From the NCBI GenBank assembly GCA_028291285.1, contig JAQGIJ010000513.1, positions 1 to 5,508 on the forward strand: a stretch of DNA of 5,508 nucleotides, written 5' to 3'. How positions within the stretch are numbered: the first letter of the stretch is position 1; each line of letters starts with the position of its first letter. Positions 1 to 5,476 of the stretch are shown here, piece after piece. The notes under the pieces are model-generated. The model did not search any database. It was not told the origin of the DNA and was given only the letters and a program-made list of their open reading frames with translations. A program made the translations under genes and the position numbers. The stretch comes from Phenylobacterium sp. GTDB lineage: Bacteria > Pseudomonadota > Alphaproteobacteria > Caulobacterales > Caulobacteraceae.

Positions 1-1
1 C

Positions 2-154
2 TGCGCCGCGGTCCTCGACTGGGACATGGTCTCGCTGGCGGGCGCCGAGTGCGACCTCGCCTGGTGGACCCTGATGGACCAGAACTACACCGCCGGCCGC
101 GGGATCCCGCGGCCGGCGGCGCCGACCTGCTGCGCGACTATGTGGTCGACGTGA
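2..154 (+). pseudogene. 3' remnant of a phosphotransferase (APH/choline-kinase-like fold) gene, cut at both ends
   Basis: Reading from base 2, the frame gives AAVLDWDMVSLAGAECDLAWW at bases 5-67. This is the metal-binding/DFG-like segment of the aminoglycoside phosphotransferase (APH) family: the V-L-D-W-[DE] strand followed by G-x-x-x-x-D-L-A-W. The Asp of LDW (bases 17-19) would correspond to the Mg-binding aspartate. Family members normally continue for roughly 80-120 residues of helical C-terminal domain after this point. Here the family-like sequence stops around GRGIPR (bases 95-112), and the frame then runs through unrelated sequence to TGA at 152-154. The 5' end lies outside the window. 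The break coincides with a perfect palindrome at 90-119, beyond which coding potential switches to another frame and another protein family. The fold assignment is fairly secure; the substrate cannot be told. Whether the truncation is biological or an assembly join is open. Confidence 0.6.
90..119. repeat. Perfect 30-bp GC-rich palindrome with central GGATCC, at a gene-gene junction
   Basis: Bases 90-119 equal their own reverse complement at all 15 pairs, with the centre between 104 and 105 and a GGATCC at 102-107. The symmetry fails at 89/120. It has no loop, so it would extrude as a cruciform or form a snap-back hairpin. It lies exactly where the phosphotransferase frame stops making family sense and the protease frame starts. 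It could be a deletion junction, a hairpin that caused a replication or assembly error, or a chance palindrome in GC-rich DNA. Confidence 0.85.
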
Positions 155-609
155 GTTTCGCGCCCTGCCGGGTGGCGCTCTGGCCGCGGGGCCACGCGCC
201 GCGCTTCCACGCCGAGGCCAGCCTGCCGCTCGCCTGGGCCGACGGCCGGCCCACCGCCCCGGCCAGCGTCGCCGACAATAGCCGCACGCTGAGCGGCGAC
301 TTCGTGCTGGCCACCGGGTCGGACACCTCGGTGCGGCTGCGCGACGACCTGGCCGATGCGCCAGGCGCGGCCAGGCGCGAGCCGCTCTACCCCTACGGCG
401 CGCTGCGGCCGAAGCTGCGGGCCCTGTCCTTCGGCGGCGACCTTTTCGAGGCGGCCCCCGCCGGGCTCGAGGCCAGGGCCGACCTGGCGGCCGCGGGCGA
501 GATCGGCGCGCCGGTGCTGGCGCGCTGGCGCCTGCGGTTCGACTTCCCCGCCGGCCGGCTGCAGCTCGCCAAGCAAAAGGGCCCGCCGGATCGCTCCGGC
601 GGGCCCTGA
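115..609 (+). pseudogene. 5'-truncated retropepsin-like aspartic protease gene (remnant)
   Basis: Frame 1 has clean GC3-rich codon use from about base 115 to the TGA at 607-609. The segment GADLLRDYVVDVSF (bases 118-159), then RVALWPRG, resembles the end of a retropepsin domain (G-x-D-x-L-x-x-[FY]-x-V-D-x-D-F followed by R-x-x-L). A second domain follows. FVLATGSDTS (301-330) aligns with the active-site [LIV]-[LIV]-D-T-G-[AS]-x-[TS]-S loop, and GEIGAPVLARW plus RFDFPAGRLQL (496-564) aligns with the G-x-[IL]-G-x-x-[VL]-L closing strand. The predicted protein is therefore the tail of a tandem-retropepsin protein whose first domain has lost its N-terminal part, including any DTG and signal peptide. 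No credible start or ribosome-binding site exists; the GTG at 49 lies in the neighbouring gene's sequence. In the remaining loop the catalytic Asp is Ala (codon GCC, 310-312). The last residues are encoded by the petABC terminator hairpin. The family call is by motif only. Confidence 0.5.
574..606 (-). terminator. Intrinsic terminator of the petABC operon
   Basis: A perfect 12-bp stem (579-590 pairing with 595-606) closes a 4-nt loop (591-594, TCGC on the + strand). Read on the - strand it is followed directly by TTTTGCTT (578 down to 571). It starts 25 nt after the petC stop codon, the right place and polarity to end petABC transcription. Read on the + strand there is no T-run after the hairpin, so it should act mainly in one direction. 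It overlaps the last codons of the + strand protease remnant. Confidence 0.85.
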
Positions 610-631
610 TCGGTCTCGGACGAGAGCGGCC

Positions 632-1477
632 TTAGTGCGCCACGTTGCGCCAGACGCGGCGGTAGCTGGCGTAGAGCAGGCCGGTGAAGATCAGCAGGTA
701 GATCATCGCCCCGAGGCCGAAGCGCTTGCGCTCCTCCATCTTGGGCTCGGCGGCCCAGGCGAGGAAGGCGGCCACGTCGTCGGCCTGCTGCGCCACGGTG
801 GAGGGCTTGCCGTCGTCGAAGGTCACCTTGCCCGGCGCCAGCGGCGGCGGCATGGAGATCAAGCCCCCCTCGGGAACATGGTCCTTCGGCCCGGTCCAGA
901 AGGAGGACAGGTCGCCGGGGAAATAGGGGTTGTAGAACTTGCCAGGCGGCACGGTCAGGCCCGGCGGCGGCGGCGCGAAGCCGGAGAGCAGCGAATAGAC
1001 GTAGGCCGCCCCGCCCTCGCGCGCCTTGGCGATGACGGAGAGATCCGGCGGCAGCGCCCCGCCGTTGGAGGCGCGCGCGGCGGGCTCGTTCGGGAACGGC
1101 GAGGGGAACTTGTCCGCCGAGGTCGCCGGACGCTGGATCACATCACCGGTGTCGCTGTCGATATCCTTGACCTGGATGTCCTTGGCGAGCGCCTTCACAT
1201 AGGGGTTCTCGTTCGGGTTCGGGTACTTCGGGTCATAGAACGGACCCCCCGGCTGGCCGAGGTTGCGGAAGTACATCAGGTTCATCGCGTGGCAGGCCGA
1301 GCAGACCTCGCGATAGACCTTGTAGCCGCGTTGCAGCTGTTCCGGGTCGAACTTGCCGAACGGCCCCTGGAACGACCAGTGGACGTCCTTGGGCTCCTCG
1401 AACGTCGTGGCCGCAAGCGCGGGACCCGCGACCAGAGCGAAGCCCAGCGCCGCGAGGGCCAAACCTTTGCGCAGCAT
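632..1477 (-). CDS. petC: Cytochrome c1, haem-binding subunit of the bc1 complex
   Basis: This is the membrane-anchored c-type cytochrome of ubiquinol:cytochrome c reductase. It takes electrons from the Rieske centre and passes them to soluble or membrane cytochrome c in the periplasm. The 281-residue product starts with a Sec-type signal peptide (MLRKGLALAALGF..., probable cleavage after ALA at residue 22). The haem attachment site CSACH is at residues 59-63, followed by AMNLMYFRNL. The R-P-A-T-S-A-D and N-G-G-A-L-P-P-D-L-S segments (116-147) are typical of c1. Met209 in GGLISMPPPL is the likely sixth haem ligand. One C-terminal transmembrane anchor (about 254-272) precedes a basic tail, RRVWRN. 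Length and layout are normal for alphaproteobacteria. The ATG at 1477 lies 7 nt after the petB stop, with a GAGGGG ribosome-binding site inside the end of petB. It is a separate gene and not fused to petB, unlike the fused fbcH arrangement of Bradyrhizobium. It is the last gene before the terminator at 574-606. Confidence 0.97.
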   Translation of the reverse strand: MLRKGLALAALGFALVAGPALAATTFEEPKDVHWSFQGPFGKFDPEQLQRGYKVYREVCSACHAMNLMYFRNLGQPGGPFYDPKYPNPNENPYVKALAKDIQVKDIDSDTGDVIQRPATSADKFPSPFPNEPAARASNGGALPPDLSVIAKAREGGAAYVYSLLSGFAPPPPGLTVPPGKFYNPYFPGDLSSFWTGPKDHVPEGGLISMPPPLAPGKVTFDDGKPSTVAQQADDVAAFLAWAAEPKMEERKRFGLGAMIYLLIFTGLLYASYRRVWRNVAH

Positions 1478-1484
1478 ATTAGGC

Positions 1485-2804
1485 TCAACCCCTCTTTTCA
1501 GGCGACGCCACGGCGCCGGCGGGCGCGGTGGCGGGATGCGACAGGACCGGCGCGGAGATCGATTCCGGCACCGGCAGCGGGGTCTCGGTGAGACCCAGGA
1601 TCGGCGTGATCGCCAGGAAGTAGGCGAAATAGTAGAGGGCCGCGATCCGCGACAGCCAGACGTAGCTGTTCAGGTCGGAGTCGATCAGCGTGAAGGTCGT
1701 GTAGTGACCGAACACCGGATCGTCCGGCAGCTTGGCGCCGCAGAAGCCCAGCACGATGCAGGCCAGGAGGAAGATGAAGAAGTAGAGCTTCGCCGTCGGC
1801 CGGTAGCGCATGGAGCGCACCTTGGAGGTGTCGAGCCAGGGCAGGACGAACAGGCAGCCGATCGCGCCGAACATGGCCAGCACGCCGCCCAGCTTGTTCG
1901 GGACCGCCCGCAGGATCGCGTAGAACGGCAGGAAGTACCACTCGGGCACGATGTGCTGCGGGGTCACCAGCGGGTTGGCCGGGATGTAGTTGTCCGCATG
2001 GCCCAGCGCGTCCGGGTTCCAGAACACGAAGAAGCCGAACAGCAGCAGGAAGACCCCGATCGCGAAGGCGTCCTTCACCGTGTAGTAGGGGTGGAAGGGG
2101 ACGGTGTCCTCCTTGGATTTCACGTTCACGCCGGTCGGGTTGTTGTTGCCCGGCACGTGCAGCGCCCAGATGTGCAGGGCGACGACGCCGGCGATCATGA
2201 ACGGCAGCAGGTAGTGCAGCGAGAAGAAGCGGTTCAGCGTCGGGTCGTCCACCGCGAACCCGCCCCACAGCCAGGTGGTGATGGCGTCGCCGACGATCGG
2301 CAGCGCGCCCAGCAGGTTGGTGATCACCACCGCGCCGTGGAAGCTCATCTGCCCCCAGGGCAGCACGTAGCCCATGAAGGCGGTGGCCATCATCAGGAGG
2401 TAGATGATGCAGCCGAGGATCCACAGCACTTCGCGCGGCGCCTTGTAGGACCCGTAGTAGAGGTTGCGGAAGATGTGGATGTAGACCGCCACGAAGAACA
2501 TCGAGGCGCCGTTGGCGTGCATGTAGCGGATCAGCCAACCGTAGTTGACGTCGCGCATGATCCGCTCGACCGAGGCGAAGGCGTAGTCGACGTGCGGCAC
2601 ATAGTGCATGGCCAGCACGATGCCGGTGACGATCTGCAAGACCAGCATCAGCGCCAGGATGCCGCCGAAGGTCCACCAGTAGTTCAGGTTCTTCGGCGTC
2701 GGGAAGTTGATCGCCGTGTCCATGGTGAACCGGACGATCGGAAGGCGCATGTCGAGCCAGCGCTCGATGCCGGTTTTCGGCTCGTAGGTGGAATGTCCGC
2801 TCAT
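1485..2804 (-). CDS. petB: Cytochrome b, quinol-oxidising membrane subunit of the bc1 complex
   Basis: This 439-residue integral membrane protein carries haems bL and bH and the Qo and Qi quinone sites of the Q cycle. The N-terminus contains [11 protein letters not shown] (37-47). The four haem-ligand histidines appear as two pairs, His96/His110 (YMHANGAS and YIHIFR) and His197/His211 (SLHYLLPF and ALHIWALH). The Qo-site motifs are [11 protein letters not shown] (145-155) and PEWY (287-290). About eight hydrophobic helices are visible, including roughly 46-66, 98-116, 130-148, 198-216, 246-262 and 385-403. A Pro/Ala-rich cytoplasmic tail (about 411-439) ends in SPEKRG. The ATG at 2804 is 5 nt after the petA stop and has AAGGTGGG about 9 nt upstream, lying in the end of petA, which suggests translational coupling. 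One oddity: the residue after MSF, usually Trp (mitochondrial position 142, next to Gly143), is His156 here, encoded at 2337-2339. The rest of the pocket motif is intact, so the protein is expected to work. Confidence 0.97.
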   Translation of the reverse strand: MSGHSTYEPKTGIERWLDMRLPIVRFTMDTAINFPTPKNLNYWWTFGGILALMLVLQIVTGIVLAMHYVPHVDYAFASVERIMRDVNYGWLIRYMHANGASMFFVAVYIHIFRNLYYGSYKAPREVLWILGCIIYLLMMATAFMGYVLPWGQMSFHGAVVITNLLGALPIVGDAITTWLWGGFAVDDPTLNRFFSLHYLLPFMIAGVVALHIWALHVPGNNNPTGVNVKSKEDTVPFHPYYTVKDAFAIGVFLLLFGFFVFWNPDALGHADNYIPANPLVTPQHIVPEWYFLPFYAILRAVPNKLGGVLAMFGAIGCLFVLPWLDTSKVRSMRYRPTAKLYFFIFLLACIVLGFCGAKLPDDPVFGHYTTFTLIDSDLNSYVWLSRIAALYYFAYFLAITPILGLTETPLPVPESISAPVLSHPATAPAGAVASPEKRG

Positions 2805-2809
2805 GACGC

Positions 2810-3364
2810 TCAGCCCACCTTGACCTTGGTATCGGAGAGGAAGGCGTAGTCCGGAACCGCCAGGTTCTTGGGCGCGGGGCCCTTACGGATCCGCCCGGAG
2901 GTGTCGTAGACCGAGCCGTGGCAGGGGCAGAACCAGCCGCCGTACTCGCCGCCACCGAAGGTCGGCACGCAGCCGAGGTGGGTGCAGGTGCCGATCAGGA
3001 TCAGCCACTGCGCCTTGCCGGGCTTGTGCCGCTCGGCGTCGGTCTGCGGATCGCGCAGGTCGGCGTGGTCGTCATGCACCGCCGCGGCGATTTCCTTGGG
3101 CGTACGGTTGCGGACGAACAGCGGCTTGCCGCGCCACTTCACCGTCACCTGCTGGCCTTGGGCGACCTTGCCCAGGTCGAATTCGATGGAGGCCAGCGCC
3201 AGCGTGTCGCTGGCGGGGTTCATCTGGTCGATCAGCGGCCAGGCCAGCGCGGCCACCGCGCCCACCGCAGCGGCCCCTGTGGCGATGAAGATGAAGTCGC
3301 GACGGCTCGGGTCGTCCCCGGAGACGTGCGGGTCGGGCTTGTCGCCCACGACGGTGTCGGCCAC
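2810..3364 (-). CDS. petA: Rieske iron-sulfur subunit of the bc1 complex
   Basis: This is the 2Fe-2S protein that accepts the first electron from quinol at the Qo site and swings to cytochrome c1. The product has 184 residues. SRRDF at 20-24 is a twin-arginine (Tat) motif, followed by the single uncleaved membrane anchor (about 25-46), as expected for a Rieske protein exported with its cluster inserted. The cluster motifs are CTHLGC (127-132) and CPCHGS (146-151). Cys127 and Cys146 with His129 and His149 are the ligands, and Cys132/Cys148 form the stabilising disulfide. The GGEYGG stretch lies between them, and GPAPKNL (162-168) is the Pro loop over the cluster. The start is GTG at 3364: the codon directly upstream in frame is TAG (3365-3367), so no earlier start is possible, and GAAGGG about 9 nt upstream is a suitable ribosome-binding site. 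It is first in the operon, 5 nt ahead of petB. Confidence 0.97.
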   Translation of the reverse strand: MADTVVGDKPDPHVSGDDPSRRDFIFIATGAAAVGAVAALAWPLIDQMNPASDTLALASIEFDLGKVAQGQQVTVKWRGKPLFVRNRTPKEIAAAVHDDHADLRDPQTDAERHKPGKAQWLILIGTCTHLGCVPTFGGGEYGGWFCPCHGSVYDTSGRIRKGPAPKNLAVPDYAFLSDTKVKVG

Positions 3365-3577
3365 CTAAAGCTACCCTTCGAGTTCGAGCGCCCGTTGAGA
3401 AATGGGCAAGGGCGCCCAGGCATTGCCCGGCCAGACGTCCTGGCGACGGGCGGTTTCTTTCATGGACAGGTCAAGGGCAGGTTCGATCGGCTGAAGGCCA
3501 GGCCTGCGAAACGCTCGCACGCCGTCCCTCGCGATTCGCCTTTACGCCCCGGTCTAATCCGTGGCGGATCGCTTAGA
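3365..3577. promoter_or_regulatory. Divergent intergenic region expected to hold the petABC and trmL-hemF promoters
   Basis: These 213 bp separate the GTG of petA (leftward) from the ATG of trmL (rightward), so both transcription units should start here. On the - strand TTGACC (3474-3469) could be a -35 element, but I see no good -10 at 16-18 nt from it. On the + strand GTCTAATCC (3552-3560) faintly resembles the Caulobacter-type GCTANAWC -10, without a convincing -35. GGGCAA at 3404-3409 and TTGCCC at 3423-3428 could form a 6-bp stem in the petA leader. No FNR/FixK-type TTGAT-N4-ATCAA site was seen. The location is solid; the individual elements are weak guesses. Confidence 0.4.
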
Positions 3578-4039
3578 ATGCGTTTGGCGCTTTTTCAACC
3601 GGACATTCCGCAAAACCTTGGCGCTGCGCTGCGCTTGGGCGCCTGCCTGGGCGTAGCGATTGATATAATCGAGCCCTGTGGCTTTCCGATGTCGGATCGC
3701 GCGGTGCGCCGCGTGGCCATGGATTACGCCGAAAAGGCGGAGGTTCAGCGGCATGCGAGCTGGACCCGCTTCCTGGAGGATCCCGCCCGCTCGCAGGGCC
3801 GGCTCCTGCTCTTCACCACTCGCGGCGCGCAGGCGTTCCACACCTTCGCCTACCGGCCCGGCGACGTCCTGCTGTTCGGCCGCGAGAGCGCGGGCGTGCC
3901 CTTCGAGGCGCACCAGGCGGCCGACGCGCGGCTCTACATCCCGTTGGCGCCCGGCGCGCGCTCGCTGAACGTCGCCACCGCCGCGGCCATGGGGCTGGGC
4001 GAGGCGCTGCGGCAGACGGGCGGTTTCCGGGTCAGCTGA
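3578..4039 (+). CDS. trmL: tRNA (cytidine(34)/uridine(34)-2'-O)-methyltransferase, SPOUT family
   Basis: TrmL transfers a methyl group from S-adenosylmethionine to the ribose 2'-OH of wobble base 34 in tRNA-Leu isoacceptors; it acts in the cytoplasm as a dimer. The 153-residue product is a single SPOUT domain of normal length with no RNA-binding extension, as expected for the TrmL/YibK subfamily. The three SPOUT signatures are present in order: QPDIPQNLGAALRL (7-20), LLFGRESAGVP (98-108), and IPLAPGARSLNVATAAAM (121-138). The last two contribute to the deep trefoil knot that binds SAM. The frame stays open far upstream, antisense to petA, but the family-like sequence begins at MRLALFQP. ATG 3578 is the only sensible start nearby; its ribosome-binding site is weak (GGCGGA about 9 nt upstream). 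hemF follows after 43 nt in the same direction, so the two are probably co-transcribed, although there is no functional link that I know of. Substrate tRNAs in this organism are inferred from the family. Confidence 0.93.
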   Translation: MRLALFQPDIPQNLGAALRLGACLGVAIDIIEPCGFPMSDRAVRRVAMDYAEKAEVQRHASWTRFLEDPARSQGRLLLFTTRGAQAFHTFAYRPGDVLLFGRESAGVPFEAHQAADARLYIPLAPGARSLNVATAAAMGLGEALRQTGGFRVS

Positions 4040-4055
4040 AGCCGTTGCGGCGGCG

Positions 4056-4070
4056 ATGGCGAGCCTCTAA
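4056..4070 (+). other. Four-codon leader reading frame just ahead of hemF
   Basis: ATG GCG AGC CTC TAA (M-A-S-L-stop) lies in the same frame as hemF and stops 12 nt before its ATG. hemF itself lacks a Shine-Dalgarno sequence, so ribosomes ending here could reinitiate downstream. The leader has only a poor ribosome-binding site of its own. It may be chance; no family or comparative evidence is available from this window. Confidence 0.2.
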
Positions 4071-4082
4071 TCCCCCTCCCCC

Positions 4083-4958
4083 ATGAGCGAAGCCCACGTC
4101 CTCGATGAGAAGAGCCTGCGCGCGCGGGCCTGGTTCGACAGCCTTCGCGACCGCATCGTCGCCGAATTCGAGCGGCTGGAGGACGAGGCGCCGGCCGACC
4201 TCTATCCGGGCGAGGCCGGGTGCTTCGAGTTGAAGCCCTGGGACCGGCCGGCCGGCGGCGGCGGGGTGATGGGCTTCCTGCGCGGCGGCCGCTTCTTCGA
4301 AAAGGTGGGCGTGCACATCAGCCTGGTGCACGGGACCTTCACGCCGGAGATGGCGGCGTCCATGCCGGGCGCCGACGCCGACCCGCGCTTCACCGCCACC
4401 GGGATCAGCCTGATCGCCCATCCGGTCAATCCGCGCGTCCCGGCGGTGCACATGAACACCCGCTACCTCGCCACGACCCGCGGCTGGTTCGGCGGCGGCG
4501 CGGACCTCACGCCGCTGGTCGAGGAGCAGCGGAGCCAGGAGGCCGACGACGCGCGGCTGTTCCACGCGGCGCTGCAGGGCGCCTGCGACCGGCACGATCC
4601 GGAGTGGTACCCGCGCTACAAGGCCCGCTGCGACGAGTACTTCTTCCTGCCGCACCGGAACGAGCCCCGCGGCGTCGGCGGCATCTTCTACGACCACCAC
4701 GACAGCGGCGACTGGGAGCGCGACTTCGCCTTCACCCGCGACGTCGGCGAGGCCTTCCTCGACGTCTATCCAAAGATCGTCCGCCACCGGATGGACGAGC
4801 CCTGGACCGACGAGGACCGCCAGGAGCAACTGGTCCGCCGCGGCCGCTACGTCGAGTTCAACCTGCTCTACGACCGCGGCACCATGTTCGGCCTGAAGAC
4901 CGGCGGCAACATCGAGTCCATCCTCAGCTCCATGCCGCCGCTGGTGGCCTGGCCATAG
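4083..4958 (+). CDS. hemF: Oxygen-dependent coproporphyrinogen III oxidase
   Basis: HemF converts coproporphyrinogen III to protoporphyrinogen IX by two oxidative decarboxylations using O2, a late step of haem synthesis. It is a cytoplasmic, cofactor-free dimer. The 291-residue product covers the family from end to end: [20 protein letters not shown] (58-77), then VHMNTRYL (122-129) with His123 and Arg127, then [11 protein letters not shown] (135-145) with the conserved Asp141, then [18 protein letters not shown] (187-204), and the closing [20 protein letters not shown] plus [13 protein letters not shown]. No key motif is missing. The start is fixed by an in-frame TAA at 4068-4070 and no other start codon between it and ATG 4083. 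That start is preceded by a pyrimidine run (4071-4082, almost all C) with no Shine-Dalgarno match. Presence of hemF, rather than only hemN, points to aerobic growth. A REP-like hairpin begins 8 nt after the stop. Confidence 0.97.
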   Translation: MSEAHVLDEKSLRARAWFDSLRDRIVAEFERLEDEAPADLYPGEAGCFELKPWDRPAGGGGVMGFLRGGRFFEKVGVHISLVHGTFTPEMAASMPGADADPRFTATGISLIAHPVNPRVPAVHMNTRYLATTRGWFGGGADLTPLVEEQRSQEADDARLFHAALQGACDRHDPEWYPRYKARCDEYFFLPHRNEPRGVGGIFYDHHDSGDWERDFAFTRDVGEAFLDVYPKIVRHRMDEPWTDEDRQEQLVRRGRYVEFNLLYDRGTMFGLKTGGNIESILSSMPPLVAWP

Positions 4959-4966
4959 GTCAGTCG

Positions 4967-5020
4967 CCCTTCTCCCCCTGCGGGAGAAGGTGGCCCGCGC
5001 AGCGGGTCGGATGAGGGGTC
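4967..5020 (+). repeat. REP-like palindromic element, copy 1 (3' of hemF)
   Basis: This 54-bp element has two hairpins: a 9-bp stem (4968-4976 with 4982-4990, loop 4977-4981) and a shorter CCCGC/GCGGG stem (4994-4998 with 5002-5006). It ends in GATGAGGGGTC. It matches the reverse complement of 5414-5468 at 50 of 55 aligned positions with one gap. It starts 8 nt after the hemF stop. No T-run follows the stem, so it is not a standard terminator, though it could protect the 3' end of the mRNA. From general knowledge, CTTCTCCC...GGGAGAAG elements with a CCCCTCATC end are common dispersed repeats in Caulobacterales and related genomes; only two copies can be seen here. Confidence 0.85.
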
Positions 5021-5022
5021 TC

Positions 5023-5381
5023 TCAAATCCCGCCGATCAGGCCCGGACGCCCGACGGCTTCGAGGATCTTTCCGAGTACGCGCTCTTCCTTGGACTCGAC
5101 CTCGTGAATTGAAAAACGGAGCACGCGAAAACCCTGGCTGGCGAGAGCCAGGCGTCACGGACCGCATCGCGTTCGGGATCGTGGAACGGGCCGTCCGCCT
5201 CGACGATAAGCCGGTGGCGCAGGCAGACGAAGTCCGCCACGTAAGGTCCGATCGGGAACTGGCGGCGAAACTTGAGGTCTTCGAGCTGGCGAGCCCGAAG
5301 TAGGCGCCATAAGTAGCGCTCCGCCGATGATGCTTTCCGGCGCAGCGTCCTCGCGTGGTTGGTGCTCGCCTCGCGGGCCAT
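5023..5381 (-). pseudogene. DUF559 endonuclease-like (PD-(D/E)xK) protein gene, broken by a 2-bp insertion
   Basis: The N-terminal 79 residues are typical DUF559: RRKASSAERYLWRLLR (14-29), KFRRQFPIGPYVADFVC (37-53), LIVEADG (58-64) and His67. This family has a Vsr/PD-(D/E)xK-like nuclease fold, and Asp50 and Glu61 are the likely metal ligands. After DAWL the frame goes wrong: it continues as unrelated residues to a stop at 5037. A different frame picks up a correct DUF559 ending, ASQGFRVLRFSIHEVESKEE, then a helix (RVLGKILEAV), ending at TGA 5023-5025. Removing 2 bp from the GAGAG at 5143-5147 joins both parts into a 118-residue protein of normal family length. The start ATG 5381 is supported by an in-frame TGA at 5385-5387. 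No clear ribosome-binding site is seen. The gene lies between two inverted REP-like elements and its restored stop is 2 nt from copy 1. The biological role of DUF559 proteins is not established. A sequencing error is an alternative to a real pseudogene. Confidence 0.85.
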
Positions 5382-5413
5382 GGCTCAGCATGGCTTAAGC
5401 GGAAGCGATCTTC

Positions 5414-5468
5414 GACCCCTCATCCGCCCCGCTCACGCGGGGCACCTTCTCCCGCAAGGGGAGAAGGG
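5414..5468 (-). repeat. REP-like palindromic element, copy 2 (inverted relative to copy 1)
   Basis: This 55-bp element carries a 9-bp stem (5445-5453 with 5459-5467, loop 5454-5458) and a 7-bp stem (5426-5432 with 5437-5443, loop 5433-5436). Differences from copy 1 are four substitutions and one indel. Those at 5427, 5434-5435 and 5442 lie in or next to the shorter hairpin, and that at 5457 lies in the loop of the long one, so both stems are kept. It begins 8 nt after the TAA at 5477-5479 of the gene entering from the right, and ends 32 nt before the DUF559 start codon. Confidence 0.85.
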
Positions 5469-5476
5469 AGTGCGCC

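Noticed and set aside
85..576. 163-codon open frame on the - strand opposite the protease remnant
   Set aside because: Codon and residue composition are those of an antisense shadow (Gly, Arg, Gln rich), while the + frame has typical coding codon use and motifs.
356..1591. 411-codon open frame on the + strand through petC
   Set aside because: Shadow: low-complexity Arg/Gly-rich product, crosses the terminator and the whole of petC, no recognisable domain.
1353..2849. 498-codon open frame on the + strand across petB
   Set aside because: It is antisense to petB, rich in Arg, Gln, Val, His and Glu with no family motif, and explained by strong third-position GC bias of petB.
1498..2955. 485-codon open frame on the - strand overlapping petB and the end of petA
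   Set aside because: Out-of-frame shadow with Arg/Ala/Leu/Pro-rich composition; the true frames carry all haem and cluster ligands.
2918..3577. N-terminal extension of the trmL frame back to 2918
   Set aside because: The added residues are antisense to petA plus intergenic DNA; TrmL homology begins at the ATG at 3578 and the length from there is normal.
3664..3669. TATAAT box-like sequence inside trmL
   Set aside because: It encodes conserved residues (I-D-I-I), has no -35 partner at the right distance, and lies within the gene.
4968..4990. Canonical intrinsic terminator after hemF
   Set aside because: The stem is good but TGGCCCGC follows it, with no T-run, and the same element recurs at 5414-5468, so it is better treated as a REP-like repeat.
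4868..5167. 99-codon - strand frame across the end of hemF and the repeat
   Set aside because: It runs through the REP-like element and antisense to hemF; its overlap with the DUF559 gene is in a frame without family residues.
4967..5468. CRISPR array or toxin-antitoxin unit at the right end
   Set aside because: Only two repeat copies, inverted and 390+ bp apart, with a single nuclease-like gene and no partner gene; this fits neither type.
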